The notes: generated by a model not told the origin, from the sequence alone. Shown: positions 18,656-27,384, numbered from the stretch's first letter. The stretch: DNA of 64,000 bases from Alphaproteobacteria bacterium (GCA_015062285.1 SUUY01000002.1:186001-250000); one strand, 5' to 3'. Made by a program: numbers and translations.

Positions 18656-19426
18656 ATGAATTTTGCAGATTTAGGATTAAGCGAAAATACAATAAAAGCT
18701 ATTGACGAGTTTGGGATTAAAGAACCGACAACAGTACAGGCAGATGTTATTCCTTCTATTCTTGAAGGGCGTGATATTTTTACTATTGCTCCGCAAGGAT
18801 GCGGCAAAACAATGTCTTATGTTTTACCATTGTTGGATATTATAAACCAAAAAAAAGTTAAAACGATTTTGATAATAACCTCAAATTCGAACAGTTCGGT
18901 TATGATTTCTGACCAACTCGCCGTTTTTAATAAATACCACGAAATAGAGAATACCTCCGAAAATGAGGACATTGGATCTGAGGCAAATGTTATTATTGGC
19001 TCTCCAGACTTATTACTTGAAGTGGTAAACAGCAACAAAGCAGATATTTCTAAAACCGATATTTTGGTTGTTGATGATATTAACCTCATCAAAAAAAATA
19101 AGCAGCTTGATAATCTAGAAAAAATATTGGCAATGCTGCCGACAGAAAAGCAAAATATTGTTTACACCAATCGCAGATCAAAAGAAACCCAAAGTGTTTT
19201 AGAAAAAATATTGAAATCAGCAGAAGAAATAAAAATAGATAAAACAAAAGAACAAGAAGCTAAAATTTCTGCGCAGCAAAACAATGTATCCGAAGTCAAA
19301 CATAAACAGCAACGTTTTACTTCTAATACAGATGATGATGCCGTAAAAACAGCAAATAAGAATCACGCATTTGGTGGAAAAGTTCCTGCATTTTTGCTGA
19401 TTAAAGGTGTTTTGGCAGAAGAATAA
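18656..19426 (+). CDS. Degenerate, single-lobe DEAD-box helicase-like protein
   Basis: The 256-residue product matches only the first RecA-like lobe of DEAD-box RNA helicases. It keeps the Q-motif region (FADLGL, with Gln28) and a P-loop APQGCGKT at residues 45-52. The other motifs are changed: Walker B DEAD reads DDIN (140-143), the Ia PTREL segment reads TSNSN and the SAT motif is YTN. The second lobe with the helicase C motifs is absent; a Lys/Glu/Gln-rich tail replaces it. The frame is intact and has its own promoter, so it looks like a repurposed protein and not fresh decay. Helicase activity is unlikely; an RNA-binding or regulatory role is a guess. Confidence 0.75.
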   Translation: MNFADLGLSENTIKAIDEFGIKEPTTVQADVIPSILEGRDIFTIAPQGCGKTMSYVLPLLDIINQKKVKTILIITSNSNSSVMISDQLAVFNKYHEIENTSENEDIGSEANVIIGSPDLLLEVVNSNKADISKTDILVVDDINLIKKNKQLDNLEKILAMLPTEKQNIVYTNRRSKETQSVLEKILKSAEEIKIDKTKEQEAKISAQQNNVSEVKHKQQRFTSNTDDDAVKTANKNHAFGGKVPAFLLIKGVLAEE

Positions 19427-19427
19427 A

Positions 19428-20516
19428 CTATTTTACATCATCTATATACGCAGCAATATTATTGCCAAAAGTTTTTCTAATATATTGAGTGATACGCGTT
19501 GGCTTGCTCTCGTATCTTTCTGCCTCTGATTGAGCTTGTAAAAGTTCTTCTATTTTTAGCTTGCTTTCAACAGCAGCTCGCTGCTCTGATGCTTCGGGCA
19601 TATCTCTTACTGATGCCAAATTGAACAAAACATGGGCAGAATATATATCTCTTTTATACTTCTCTCCTTTGGCCAAAATCTCTCCTAGAGAAAACATAGA
19701 TACACTATTTCCCTGTACGACAGATTGCCGGAGGTATTTGACCGCGTTACCATAATTCTGAGGGACACCATAGCCTTCCATATACATTTGTGCTAGAATA
19801 TATTGAGCATCATCAATGCCGGCATCTGCTGCATTTTTGAAAAGTTTTGCTGCTTTTTTATAGTCTTTTGTTCGTAATTTTCCTTTATAATGCGCATATC
19901 CAAGCATATATTGTGCTATAGGATTGCCTGCATTTGCAGCGGTTTCAAAATAATCCATAGCCAAACCGGGATTACTTGCGTGACCATTTCCACTAATTAA
20001 AATAAATCCAAGATTAACTGCTGCATCAGCATTTCCCAAATTTGCCGATTTTTCAAAAAGAATTGCAGCTTTTAATGAATTGCGCTTAACACCGACACCA
20101 CTGTAATACAAACTTCCTAAATTATTTAAACCAATAGGGTCATTTTGTAGAGCTGCCTTTGCATAATATTCAAATGATTTTTCATAGTCAACCACGGCGC
20201 CGTTTTCGCCATAAAGGTAAGAGTAGCCTAAAAGAAGCTGAGAATTAACATCTCCTTTGTCAGCAAGTTTAGCTGACTGCTCTAAAGGAGTAAGGCGAGA
20301 TTTATCTGCAACATTCACCTCTGCTTTTTCTGGAGGCGCTTTTTTAAAATTTAAAAACGAGAAAAATCCGCTATTTTCATTTTGTTGAGATGTTTCCTCA
20401 AAAGATTTTTCAGCTTCTGTTCCGGCAAATAACGACAAAAGACTACTTTCATCTGCAGCAAACACAGAAAAGCTATATATAACTCCGCAAAATAAAACAA
20501 CGATATTTTTTTTCAT
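19428..20516 (-). CDS. Exported Sel1-repeat protein
   Basis: The 362-residue product has a signal peptide (MKKNIVVLFCGVIYSFSVFA) and a run of Sel1-like repeats of ~36 residues from about residue 80 to 300, with units such as AALQNDPIGLNNLGSLYYSG and AADAGIDDAQYILAQMYMEG. Sel1 repeats are alpha-helical scaffolds for protein-protein contacts; exported versions often act in envelope, polysaccharide or host-interaction functions. Its stop lies one base from that of the converging DEAD-like gene. Its specific partner is unknown. Confidence 0.85.
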   Translation of the reverse strand: MKKNIVVLFCGVIYSFSVFAADESSLLSLFAGTEAEKSFEETSQQNENSGFFSFLNFKKAPPEKAEVNVADKSRLTPLEQSAKLADKGDVNSQLLLGYSYLYGENGAVVDYEKSFEYYAKAALQNDPIGLNNLGSLYYSGVGVKRNSLKAAILFEKSANLGNADAAVNLGFILISGNGHASNPGLAMDYFETAANAGNPIAQYMLGYAHYKGKLRTKDYKKAAKLFKNAADAGIDDAQYILAQMYMEGYGVPQNYGNAVKYLRQSVVQGNSVSMFSLGEILAKGEKYKRDIYSAHVLFNLASVRDMPEASEQRAAVESKLKIEELLQAQSEAERYESKPTRITQYIRKTFGNNIAAYIDDVK

Positions 20517-20580
20517 GACCTACCTAACAATATGTATTTAATTTCTTTTATTATTAATCTTAAGATTTTTTTTTGCAAGC

Positions 20581-20611
20581 AAAAACCCCGTCATTTGCAG
20601 ACGGGGTTTTT
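20581..20611 (-). terminator. Terminator after flagellin 1
   Basis: AAAAACCCCGTC pairs with GACGGGGTTTTT around a 7-base loop, starting 38 bases after the flagellin stop on the minus strand. Confidence 0.85.
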
Positions 20612-20647
20612 ATTTCTTTTATACCCTTTTCAGTGGCCATTTTATGT

Positions 20648-20801
20648 TTTAGAACAATTTCAATACTGATTGTGCAGCTTGAGATGCCAAAGACAAAGAG
20701 TTAATAGCCAATTGTTGACGGGTTTGTAATGCCAACATATTTGCTGATTCTTCATTCATATCAGCCAAGGTCAATTTATCGGCACCTTCTGTCAACACAT
20801 T
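20648..20801. repeat. 154-base block identical in both flagellin genes, copy 1
   Basis: This block covers the C-terminal coding end of the longer flagellin and is identical base for base to 22038-22191. Sequence on both sides diverges. This fits gene conversion between the two copies. Confidence 0.9.
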
Positions 20802-21827
20802 AACTAATTTTTCAGTAAAATCTTCACGACTTTGTAAAATCGCATAGTTGTTTCCAAGCTCTGAAGACCATGTACGCAATGTGGATATTGCCTTATCTAC
20901 AGCTTCCATTGCAGCATCTAAAGCTTTATTATCAACATTATCCCAATCTGCATCGCTATTATCTAACTTCAAACCTTCAACATCTGCTGAAACGCCATTA
21001 ACTTCCAAAAACGAACCACGACTTTCGTTAAAGTTAACAACGAGTGTGTCTGATTGCAACAAGTTAATACCCTTATATCCAGCATCTTTAGCAACACCAT
21101 TAATTTGATTGAGTATTTCTTTGTATTGTGCTTGAGATGACGTACGAGTATTTGGTGCCGCAGCAGGAGCCTCTCCTTTAATTGTCAAACCATTGATTGT
21201 GTCATCTGCTGTTTTGCTTTCAATGCTCCATGCTACAGTTTTATCATTATTTGAAATAACCAATTGGCCATCTTTAACTGTTACCGCAAATTCGCCCTCA
21301 ACAATAGATTCTCCGTCGGCATCTGTAGCACCGTTTAGCGCTATTTGCAAGGCTGCAGCTAAAGCTGTTCCGGCAGGTTTTCCGGTAGCTTCATCTGTTT
21401 CAACACTGGCAACAGTAATTTCGGCAGTTTTATCACCAACAGTTAATTTGAATGTCACATCCTTAGAATCTGCATCTTTAGCGTATGTACCTTTAGATTC
21501 AACTTCTGCAACCTTAGAAGCAGCAGTATCTTTTGCGGTATTAATCAAGGCTTTTGCTTGTTCAACAAAGCTTGTGATTGCCTCAATACCTTCGTTAGCA
21601 GCTTTAATTGTCTGAATCCCTTGTCCCATAGAATCGAGCAAAGCATTCAAGTCGCTGGCGCGGTTATTCAGAGAACGCGCTGTGTAGTAAGAAGACGGGT
21701 TATCAATAGCAGAGTTTACCTTATTGCCTGTAGACAAACGCTCCTGTGTCATATCCATCAGGCTTTGAGTATTTTGCAAAGAAAGTAAGTTTGTGCGCAT
21801 AGATGCGGTAAGTGAAATGTCGGCCAT
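20649..21827 (-). CDS. Flagellin (longer copy)
   Basis: Flagellin is the filament subunit of the bacterial flagellum. The 392-residue product starts MADISLTASMRTNLLSLQ at 21827, with CTGGAG upstream; a longer frame would add 17 non-family residues. It has the conserved N-terminal region (NTQSLMDMTQERLSTGNKV, SAIDNPSSYYTA) and C-terminal region (NEESANMLALQTRQQLAINS) that form the filament core, with a variable middle of ~230 residues in between. It is a tandem paralogue of the gene at 22039; the last 154 bases of the two genes are identical. A promoter and a 5' stem-loop are visible upstream. Confidence 0.96.
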   Translation of the reverse strand: MADISLTASMRTNLLSLQNTQSLMDMTQERLSTGNKVNSAIDNPSSYYTARSLNNRASDLNALLDSMGQGIQTIKAANEGIEAITSFVEQAKALINTAKDTAASKVAEVESKGTYAKDADSKDVTFKLTVGDKTAEITVASVETDEATGKPAGTALAAALQIALNGATDADGESIVEGEFAVTVKDGQLVISNNDKTVAWSIESKTADDTINGLTIKGEAPAAAPNTRTSSQAQYKEILNQINGVAKDAGYKGINLLQSDTLVVNFNESRGSFLEVNGVSADVEGLKLDNSDADWDNVDNKALDAAMEAVDKAISTLRTWSSELGNNYAILQSREDFTEKLVNVLTEGADKLTLADMNEESANMLALQTRQQLAINSLSLASQAAQSVLKLF

Positions 21828-21896
21828 TTTGATCTCCAGTTTATGCACAACGTTAACACCTACTGGACATAACACCATGCGTTAAAATTCTTTAAG

Positions 21897-21914
21897 AAGA
21901 GCCTTCTAGCTCTT
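21897..21914 (-). promoter_or_regulatory. Stem-loop at the start of the flagellin 1 leader
   Basis: AAGAGC pairs with GCTCTT around a 6-base loop. It starts about 5 bases after the predicted transcription start (near 21919), about 70 bases upstream of the start codon. It may affect mRNA stability or be recognised by a factor such as FlbT. Confidence 0.5.
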
Positions 21915-21925
21915 TTCTTGCCTTA

Positions 21926-21953
21926 ATTTTAATCATTTGTTAAGTATTGTCAA
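21926..21953 (-). promoter_or_regulatory. Sigma70-type promoter of flagellin 1
   Basis: On the minus strand TTGACA (21953-21948), a 16-base spacer and TAAAAT (21931-21926) give a predicted start near 21919 and a leader of about 92 bases. No GG-N10-GC sigma54 signature is seen. Confidence 0.6.
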
Positions 21954-21985
21954 CATAGCTAACTCCCCTGTGCATAACAACAAAA

Positions 21986-22015
21986 AACCTCGCCCTTTTT
22001 TATAAGAGCGAGGTT
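21986..22015 (-). terminator. Terminator after flagellin 2
   Basis: On the minus strand CCTCGC and GCGAGG form a GC-rich stem, with CTT/AAG pairing further in, followed by TTTTTTG. It separates the two flagellin units. Confidence 0.8.
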
Positions 22016-22037
22016 CAATATTTCTAATTGTCTTTTC

Positions 22038-22191
22038 TTTAGAACAATTTCAATACTGATTGTGCAGCTTGAGATGCCAAAGACAAAGAGTTAATAGCCA
22101 ATTGTTGACGGGTTTGTAATGCCAACATATTTGCTGATTCTTCATTCATATCAGCCAAGGTCAATTTATCGGCACCTTCTGTCAACACATT
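22038..22191. repeat. 154-base block identical in both flagellin genes, copy 2
   Basis: This block is the second copy of 20648-20801 and codes for the C-terminal core of the shorter flagellin. Confidence 0.9.
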
Positions 22192-23046
22192 GATCAAGTT
22201 TTCGGTAAATGCTTCACGGCTTTGAACAATTGAATAGTTATTACCGAACTTAGATGACATAGTACGAAGTGTTGTAATAGCATTGGATACACTTTCTAAT
22301 GCGGTAGTAATTTTTTCAGAATCTACAACTTTTGCTGATGTTGTATCTGATGCCAAATTCGTTGCAACCTTAGTCGCATTAGCATATGTTTTATCATCTG
22401 CACTTTTAAGAGCTGTAACTTGGTAAATAACATCGCCGTCCTTTACCAAATCACCAACAGCAACATTAGTAACACTGGCTTTATCCTTAACAGTAACTTC
22501 TTTAACCCAAGCATTACTTTTATCTGCTTTAGCCACATCAGCAACATTCAAGCCTTCTGCTGTTGCATCTTCGCCGCCGATTGTTAATGATGAGCCTACA
22601 TTGTCACTGAATTTAACAGTCAAACTATTACCAGCATTCAAAAGGTTCACACCTTTATAACCAGAATCGTTTGCAACAGCGGTAATTTGTTTGCGAATTT
22701 CTGCAAATTGATTCATATAGTTTTCAACTTCTGTTGCATCAGCAGTATCAGATGCAGATTGTGCAACAGCTTTTGCTTGTTCAGCAAATTCGGTAATAGA
22801 TTTAATACCTTCATCGGCTGCTTTAATTGTTTGAATGGCCTGACCCATACTATCCAACAACGAAGACAAGTCACTGGCTCTGTTGTTCAATGACTGGGCT
22901 GTGTAGTAAGAAGACGGGTTATCAATAGCTGAGTTTACTTTGTTTCCGGTGGACAAACGCTCTTGTGTTTGATCCATCAATTTTTGTGTGTTTTGCAAAG
23001 AAAGCAAATTGGAACGCATAGATGCGGTTAATGATATATTAGACAT
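22039..23046 (-). CDS. Flagellin (shorter copy)
   Basis: The 335-residue product starts MSNISLTASMRSNLLSLQ, with TTGGAG upstream. It has the same N- and C-terminal filament-core regions as the other flagellin and a shorter, Lys/Asp/Val-rich variable middle. The gene has its own promoter and terminator, so the two flagellins are separate transcription units and can be expressed at different levels. flbT follows upstream on the same strand. Confidence 0.96.
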   Translation of the reverse strand: MSNISLTASMRSNLLSLQNTQKLMDQTQERLSTGNKVNSAIDNPSSYYTAQSLNNRASDLSSLLDSMGQAIQTIKAADEGIKSITEFAEQAKAVAQSASDTADATEVENYMNQFAEIRKQITAVANDSGYKGVNLLNAGNSLTVKFSDNVGSSLTIGGEDATAEGLNVADVAKADKSNAWVKEVTVKDKASVTNVAVGDLVKDGDVIYQVTALKSADDKTYANATKVATNLASDTTSAKVVDSEKITTALESVSNAITTLRTMSSKFGNNYSIVQSREAFTENLINVLTEGADKLTLADMNEESANMLALQTRQQLAINSLSLASQAAQSVLKLF

Positions 23047-23080
23047 GGTTTTTCTCCAAATACTGTGGACACATTATTTC

Positions 23081-23102
23081 TGTGACGTTATCCTAACGTA
23101 CA
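23081..23102 (-). promoter_or_regulatory. Stem-loop at the start of the flagellin 2 leader
   Basis: ACGTTA pairs with TAACGT around a 3-base loop, extended by a TGT/ACA pairing. It begins at the predicted transcription start (near 23102) of a leader of about 55 bases. Its position mirrors the stem-loop at the start of the flagellin 1 leader. Confidence 0.5.
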
Positions 23103-23108
23103 GATATT

Positions 23109-23137
23109 ATTATAGCATAGAATCAGGATCGATTCAA
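23109..23137 (-). promoter_or_regulatory. Sigma70-type promoter of flagellin 2 with extended -10
   Basis: On the minus strand TTGAAT (23137-23132), a 17-base spacer ending in TGC and a perfect TATAAT (23114-23109) lie about 60 bases upstream of the start codon. Confidence 0.65.
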
Positions 23138-23182
23138 TACTTAAATTCAAAATATATGAAAAAAATTTAAAAATAGTAAAAA

Positions 23183-23581
23183 TTAAAATTGAGGATTTAG
23201 CATTGCGCCAAACACTTCGTCTTCTCTTTCAAGAAGTTTTGCTGCCGCCTTAATCGCGCCATAATAATCAGCAGATAAGATAGCATCACTGATCGGTGCT
23301 ATATAAGGAATTAGACTTGGAGCCGCATTTTGCAAATCTCTCACATATTCAAGATACATATTTTGCAAAGCCATATCACCTTTGGATAAATACATTTGTT
23401 GAACAACAAAATAAACTCTTTTGCTTGGCGTATTGGCATCTTTTTCTCTAAGAATGAATTTTTCGCGCAAAATAGGAACATTGCCTTCTATATAAAAACG
23501 AGTACGTTCGCCATCATTGGTAATTAAAGATTCGCCAATAATTATACTCTCATGCGGTTTTAACTCTATTTTTAAAGGCAT
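23183..23581 (-). CDS. flbT: Flagellin mRNA regulator FlbT
   Basis: FlbT in alphaproteobacteria controls flagellin synthesis after transcription; in Caulobacter it acts on the 5' leader of flagellin mRNA. The 132-residue product has the family start MPLKIELKPHESIIIGESLI, the RTRFYIEGNVPILREK segment and KRVYFVVQQMYL. AAGGAG precedes the start. It lies directly upstream of the flagellins, which both carry a 5' stem-loop. The frequent partner flaF is not adjacent. Confidence 0.92.
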   Translation of the reverse strand: MPLKIELKPHESIIIGESLITNDGERTRFYIEGNVPILREKFILREKDANTPSKRVYFVVQQMYLSKGDMALQNMYLEYVRDLQNAAPSLIPYIAPISDAILSADYYGAIKAAAKLLEREDEVFGAMLNPQF

Positions 23582-23703
23582 AATTTGTTCTCCTTGCCAC
23601 TTTCATTTAAACTTTTGCATATAATATAGTTATTTTTTTATTTTGCAAATCTTTATTTTTATATATAACATATAACGTGTATCTTAATTTTGAGGTTTTT
23701 ATA

Positions 23704-24123
23704 ATGAAAAATTCTTTTAAGCAAAATCTTAATACCGAAGAGAAAATAATTTATCTCAAGACCTTATTTTACGCTACAACCAACAAATTTATTGACGACA
23801 ACGAACATATATTGGCGCAAGCTAAAGAGTTGGGTGTAACCTTAAGAGATTTACGAAAAATAAAAAAAGCACAAAAACCCGAATCGATTTCGAATGAGCT
23901 GTTGCAAATTAACGACCTTAAAATAAGGCATTATTTTATCAGAGAAATGATTTCTTTTGCAATTGTTGACCACGAAATTTCAGACGAAGAGATGTGCCAA
24001 ATATATAAAATAGGAACCGCCATTGGCGTTAAGGAAGGCAAAATTAATGACTTCTTTTTGTGGGCAGCAGCAGGTATTGAATGGCAAATCGAAGGTGAAC
24101 GATTAATTGAAGATTGTTTTTAA
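23704..24123 (+). CDS. TerB-like domain protein
   Basis: The 139-residue product starts MKNSFKQNLN at 23704; a longer frame lacks a good ribosome site. It is all-helical with an acidic TerB-type pattern (FIDDNEHILAQAKELGV and FAIVDHEISDEEMCQIYKIG). TerB domains bind divalent metals and occur in tellurite-resistance, stress and membrane-associated proteins. It is followed after 3 bases by the ABC-F gene, so the two are probably co-transcribed. The domain call is moderate; the role is unknown. Confidence 0.65.
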   Translation: MKNSFKQNLNTEEKIIYLKTLFYATTNKFIDDNEHILAQAKELGVTLRDLRKIKKAQKPESISNELLQINDLKIRHYFIREMISFAIVDHEISDEEMCQIYKIGTAIGVKEGKINDFFLWAAAGIEWQIEGERLIEDCF

Positions 24124-24126
24124 GCC

Positions 24127-25905
24127 ATGTTTGAACCTCCTATATATACCTTAAAAGACATATCTCTTGCATTTGGTGAAAATGTTTTGTTCTCGGGAGT
24201 TAATTTGCACATCTGCAAAGGAGATAAAATATCTTTAGTAGGCAGAAACGGATCCGGAAAATCAACGCTTTTAAAAATCATTGCAGCCATTATAGATCCG
24301 GACCAGGGTGAAATATTTATTCAACCGGGAATTAAAATATCTTATATGCCGCAAGACCCTGATTTAAACAAATACCAAACTATTAGAGATGTTATCAGGT
24401 CCGGAATTGATGGTTTTAGCCCTGACCTTGAATATATGGTTGATATTTGGATCGAAAAACTCAAAATTGTCGGCGAACAGTCTGTTATCAATGCATCCGG
24501 AGGTGAGCTGAGAAAATCCGCATTGGCAAAAGCATTAATATCAAATCCCGACATCTTATTACTTGATGAACCGACAAACCATTTGGACATTGCAACTATT
24601 GAAATTTTGGAAAACATTATAAATGACTTTTCAGGTGCGGTTGTGCTTATTTCTCATGATAGAATGTTTTTGACAAACACATCGAAAACAACTTTTTGGC
24701 TTGACCGAGGAAAACTGCACCGCAACAACAGGGGGTTTGCTTTTTTTGAAGAGTGGCAAGAACAAATAATTGATCAGGAAATTATAGAACAAAAAAATCT
24801 AAATAAAAAAATAGCAGAAGAAACCGAATGGTTGCATAAAGGAGTCACAGCAAGAAGGCGCCGCAACATGGGAAGATTGCGCCGCCTACAACAACTCAGA
24901 GCCGAAAGAAGAGAACAAATCAAACAAGTTGGAAATATTAACCTTAATATTGAAGAAACAGATTTCAGATCAAAACTAGTGATTGAGGCCAAGCATATTT
25001 CTAAGAGTTTTGAAAACAAAAGTATTGTAAAAGACTTTTCAACACGCATCATAAAAGGTAATAAAATCGGTATAGTTGGTCCTAACGGAGCCGGAAAAAC
25101 AACCCTCATTAAATTGCTCACCAAACGATTGAATCCGGATAGCGGATTTGTGCGAATCGGCAAAAACTTAGAAGAAGCCTATTTTGATCAGAATCGAATA
25201 ACTCTAGATCCCAAAAAAACATTATGGCAAACCTTGTGTGATAAGGGAGACCATATTATGGTTCATGGCCATTTTAGGCATGTTGTTGCTTATCTCAAAG
25301 ACTTTTTGTTCAAGCCGGCACAAGCACATTGTCCGGTAGCAGCACTTTCCGGCGGTGAAAAAAACAGATTAATGCTGGCAAAAGCTTTGGCTCAGCCGTC
25401 TAATTTTTTGGTGTTAGACGAACCGACAAATGATTTAGATATGGATACCTTGGATCTTTTGCAAGAAGTTCTTGATGAATACAATGGTACAATTTTAGTA
25501 GTTAGCCACGATAGAGATTTTTTAGATAGGATTGTAAGCTCCATTATATATATGAAAGGCGACGGGTCTATATTTGAACACGCAGGAAGCTACTCGGAAT
25601 TATTGTCAAAACTAGAAAACAAACCTGCTCCTTCTTGCAAAAAATCATCTACACCACAAAAAGCTCCTGTTTTCAATACCCAAAAACAAAGAAAATTAAG
25701 CTATAATCAACAGCGCTTACTTGAAATTTTGCCAAATGAAATTGCTCAAATAGAGAAAGAAATTATCAACATAACAAATGAACTCTCTGATTCTTCTTTG
25801 TACACAGATGATCCGCAAAAATTTGATAATTTAAGCAAGAGGCTTGCTTTTTTACAAGAAGATAAAGAAGCAAAAGAAAACCAGTGGTTAGAAATTTGTT
25901 ATTAA
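24127..25905 (+). CDS. uup: ABC-F family ATPase, Uup type
   Basis: ABC-F proteins are soluble ATPases that act on ribosomes; Uup is also linked to genome stability. The 592-residue product has two ABC domains with P-loops GRNGSGKST and GPNGAGKTT, signatures ASGGELRKS and LSGGEKNRL, and Walker B segments LLLDEPTNHLD and LVLDEPTNDLD. The linker has the Arg-rich GVTARRRRNMGRLRRLQQLR motif typical of Uup, and a C-terminal coiled coil follows residue ~500. No transmembrane segment is present. Confidence 0.92.
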   Translation: MFEPPIYTLKDISLAFGENVLFSGVNLHICKGDKISLVGRNGSGKSTLLKIIAAIIDPDQGEIFIQPGIKISYMPQDPDLNKYQTIRDVIRSGIDGFSPDLEYMVDIWIEKLKIVGEQSVINASGGELRKSALAKALISNPDILLLDEPTNHLDIATIEILENIINDFSGAVVLISHDRMFLTNTSKTTFWLDRGKLHRNNRGFAFFEEWQEQIIDQEIIEQKNLNKKIAEETEWLHKGVTARRRRNMGRLRRLQQLRAERREQIKQVGNINLNIEETDFRSKLVIEAKHISKSFENKSIVKDFSTRIIKGNKIGIVGPNGAGKTTLIKLLTKRLNPDSGFVRIGKNLEEAYFDQNRITLDPKKTLWQTLCDKGDHIMVHGHFRHVVAYLKDFLFKPAQAHCPVAALSGGEKNRLMLAKALAQPSNFLVLDEPTNDLDMDTLDLLQEVLDEYNGTILVVSHDRDFLDRIVSSIIYMKGDGSIFEHAGSYSELLSKLENKPAPSCKKSSTPQKAPVFNTQKQRKLSYNQQRLLEILPNEIAQIEKEIINITNELSDSSLYTDDPQKFDNLSKRLAFLQEDKEAKENQWLEICY

Positions 25906-25906
25906 C

Positions 25907-26434
25907 TTATTCAATGATGCCTTTACCATCTAAAACAGCGCTTATTTGATACATATTTTCTTTTACCAGAGCAAGCTCTTGAGAACTATACTTAAGAGAT
26001 GATAGCTTTTGTTTTTGGGTTTCTACTATATTGGAAATATTTATATTGCGAGATCTCTTTAAAAGTTTAATATTTGCTTCCAAACCATTTTCCAGTGTAG
26101 CAACAGAAACTAAAAAGCGCAATCTCTGTTCTACAGCAAAAAAGCGTTGAGCACTCCAACCTTCTAGCTCCAACCAACTAATAACCGAAGTCGGAACTTG
26201 CGAATCATTACTAAGAGATATTTGTGTCATTTTCTGATAATGGCCTTCTTTTATAAATTTAGACCATACCTCCATAAAATCATTTATTTCATTGACACTT
26301 AATATTTCACTTTCATTAAGCGGATCATTATATGAAAGATGTACGGTTGATATTTTAGTCAGCGGAGTTGTTAATGTTATGAACAAAATAACTATTGCGG
26401 ACAGTAAGATAATTCTTTTTTTAGAGCGTGTCAT
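25907..26434 (-). CDS. Membrane-anchored protein, unknown function
   Basis: The ATG at 26434 is preferred over a GTG three codons upstream because AAGGTGG lies in front of it. The 175-residue product has one N-terminal hydrophobic segment (residues ~7-25) that may be an anchor or signal peptide, followed by a mostly helical domain. It follows the HAD-like gene without a gap, and its own stop lies one base from that of the converging uup gene. I recognise no family. Confidence 0.65.
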   Translation of the reverse strand: MTRSKKRIILLSAIVILFITLTTPLTKISTVHLSYNDPLNESEILSVNEINDFMEVWSKFIKEGHYQKMTQISLSNDSQVPTSVISWLELEGWSAQRFFAVEQRLRFLVSVATLENGLEANIKLLKRSRNINISNIVETQKQKLSSLKYSSQELALVKENMYQISAVLDGKGIIE

Positions 26435-26436
26435 TA

Positions 26437-27297
26437 CTACCACCTTAAATTTGAAATCACATAAGAAGGAGATGCGTCATAACCATTAGAAAGTTCTCTG
26501 GTTTTGGCGACATCAGGAATATACCCCTCCCCTAAAAAGTTCACATGTATCCCTTTTGACACAAGCATAGAATCCCAGCCTAACAGTGTCGCTCCTTTTA
26601 TATCTGTGGCAACATTGTCACCTATTACCAAGATATTCCCAACATCGTCTATACCTTCAAGACAATATTTGAACAGTGTTGTTTCCGGTTTGCCCAGGGT
26701 GATGATTCTGCCGCCCATAACAGCATACTGTTCAGCAATAGCTCCTGCAGATAAACAAATTTTACCATTTTTAAAACAAGAGGTATCGTTTCCGGCGCAT
26801 ACTAAAGGTAATCCTAATGCCGCAGCCTGATCTAAAATCGGACGATATACATCTATTGTATCAGTCGGCTCCGAAACCTCATTCATATAGATAAAATGCG
26901 CCGCAGATAAAGTAGATACACTTTCATAATCCAAACCGCTAAAAATTCCTTTATCTGATGTGTTGCCAATGTGATAATATGTGGTTCCGAGAGCAGAATA
27001 TTGCCCGTTTTGAGCTTTCATTTTGTAGTGGAGTATTTCTCCGGCGCTCATAATGCAACTGAACGCTTGAGGAGATACACCATTATCTTGAAGCCATGAA
27101 ACTATTGTTGAAATTCTTAATCCTGAATTAGTAAGCAAAACTATTTTTTTACCGATAGTTTGTAAATTGCTTATAGCATCGCGAGCAGACGGGAAGATGG
27201 TGTTACCGTCACATAAAACACCATTAAGCCCTAAAATAAATGTATCATAGTTATCCGCAACTTTTGCTAAATTGACAACCGGTTTAATCATTTTCAT
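26437..27297 (-). CDS. HAD-superfamily IIA-like protein lacking the nucleophile
   Basis: The 286-residue product resembles the NagD-like class IIA HAD phosphatases, with LLTNSG (motif II), a GKPE motif III and VIGDNVATDIKGA (motif IV). The first motif, normally DxxGV with a nucleophilic Asp, reads ILGLNGVL: the Asp is Gly23 and the following conserved position is Asn25. Without the nucleophile it should not hydrolyse phosphate esters by the standard route. It may bind a ligand or act as a partner protein. It is co-directional and coupled with the gene at 25907. Confidence 0.8.
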   Translation of the reverse strand: MKMIKPVVNLAKVADNYDTFILGLNGVLCDGNTIFPSARDAISNLQTIGKKIVLLTNSGLRISTIVSWLQDNGVSPQAFSCIMSAGEILHYKMKAQNGQYSALGTTYYHIGNTSDKGIFSGLDYESVSTLSAAHFIYMNEVSEPTDTIDVYRPILDQAAALGLPLVCAGNDTSCFKNGKICLSAGAIAEQYAVMGGRIITLGKPETTLFKYCLEGIDDVGNILVIGDNVATDIKGATLLGWDSMLVSKGIHVNFLGEGYIPDVAKTRELSNGYDASPSYVISNLRW

Positions 27298-27384
27298 AGC
27301 TAGAATCCATTATCATTTTCTTCAAAATAAATGAATTAACAATTAAATACAAGTAAATAAACTAAGTTTTTATACATTTCTATA

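Noticed and set aside
20500..23137. Sigma54 or sigma28 flagellar promoters
   Set aside because: Neither GG-N10-GC nor a clear TAAA-N15-GCCGATAA was found upstream of the flagellins; sigma70-like elements fit better.
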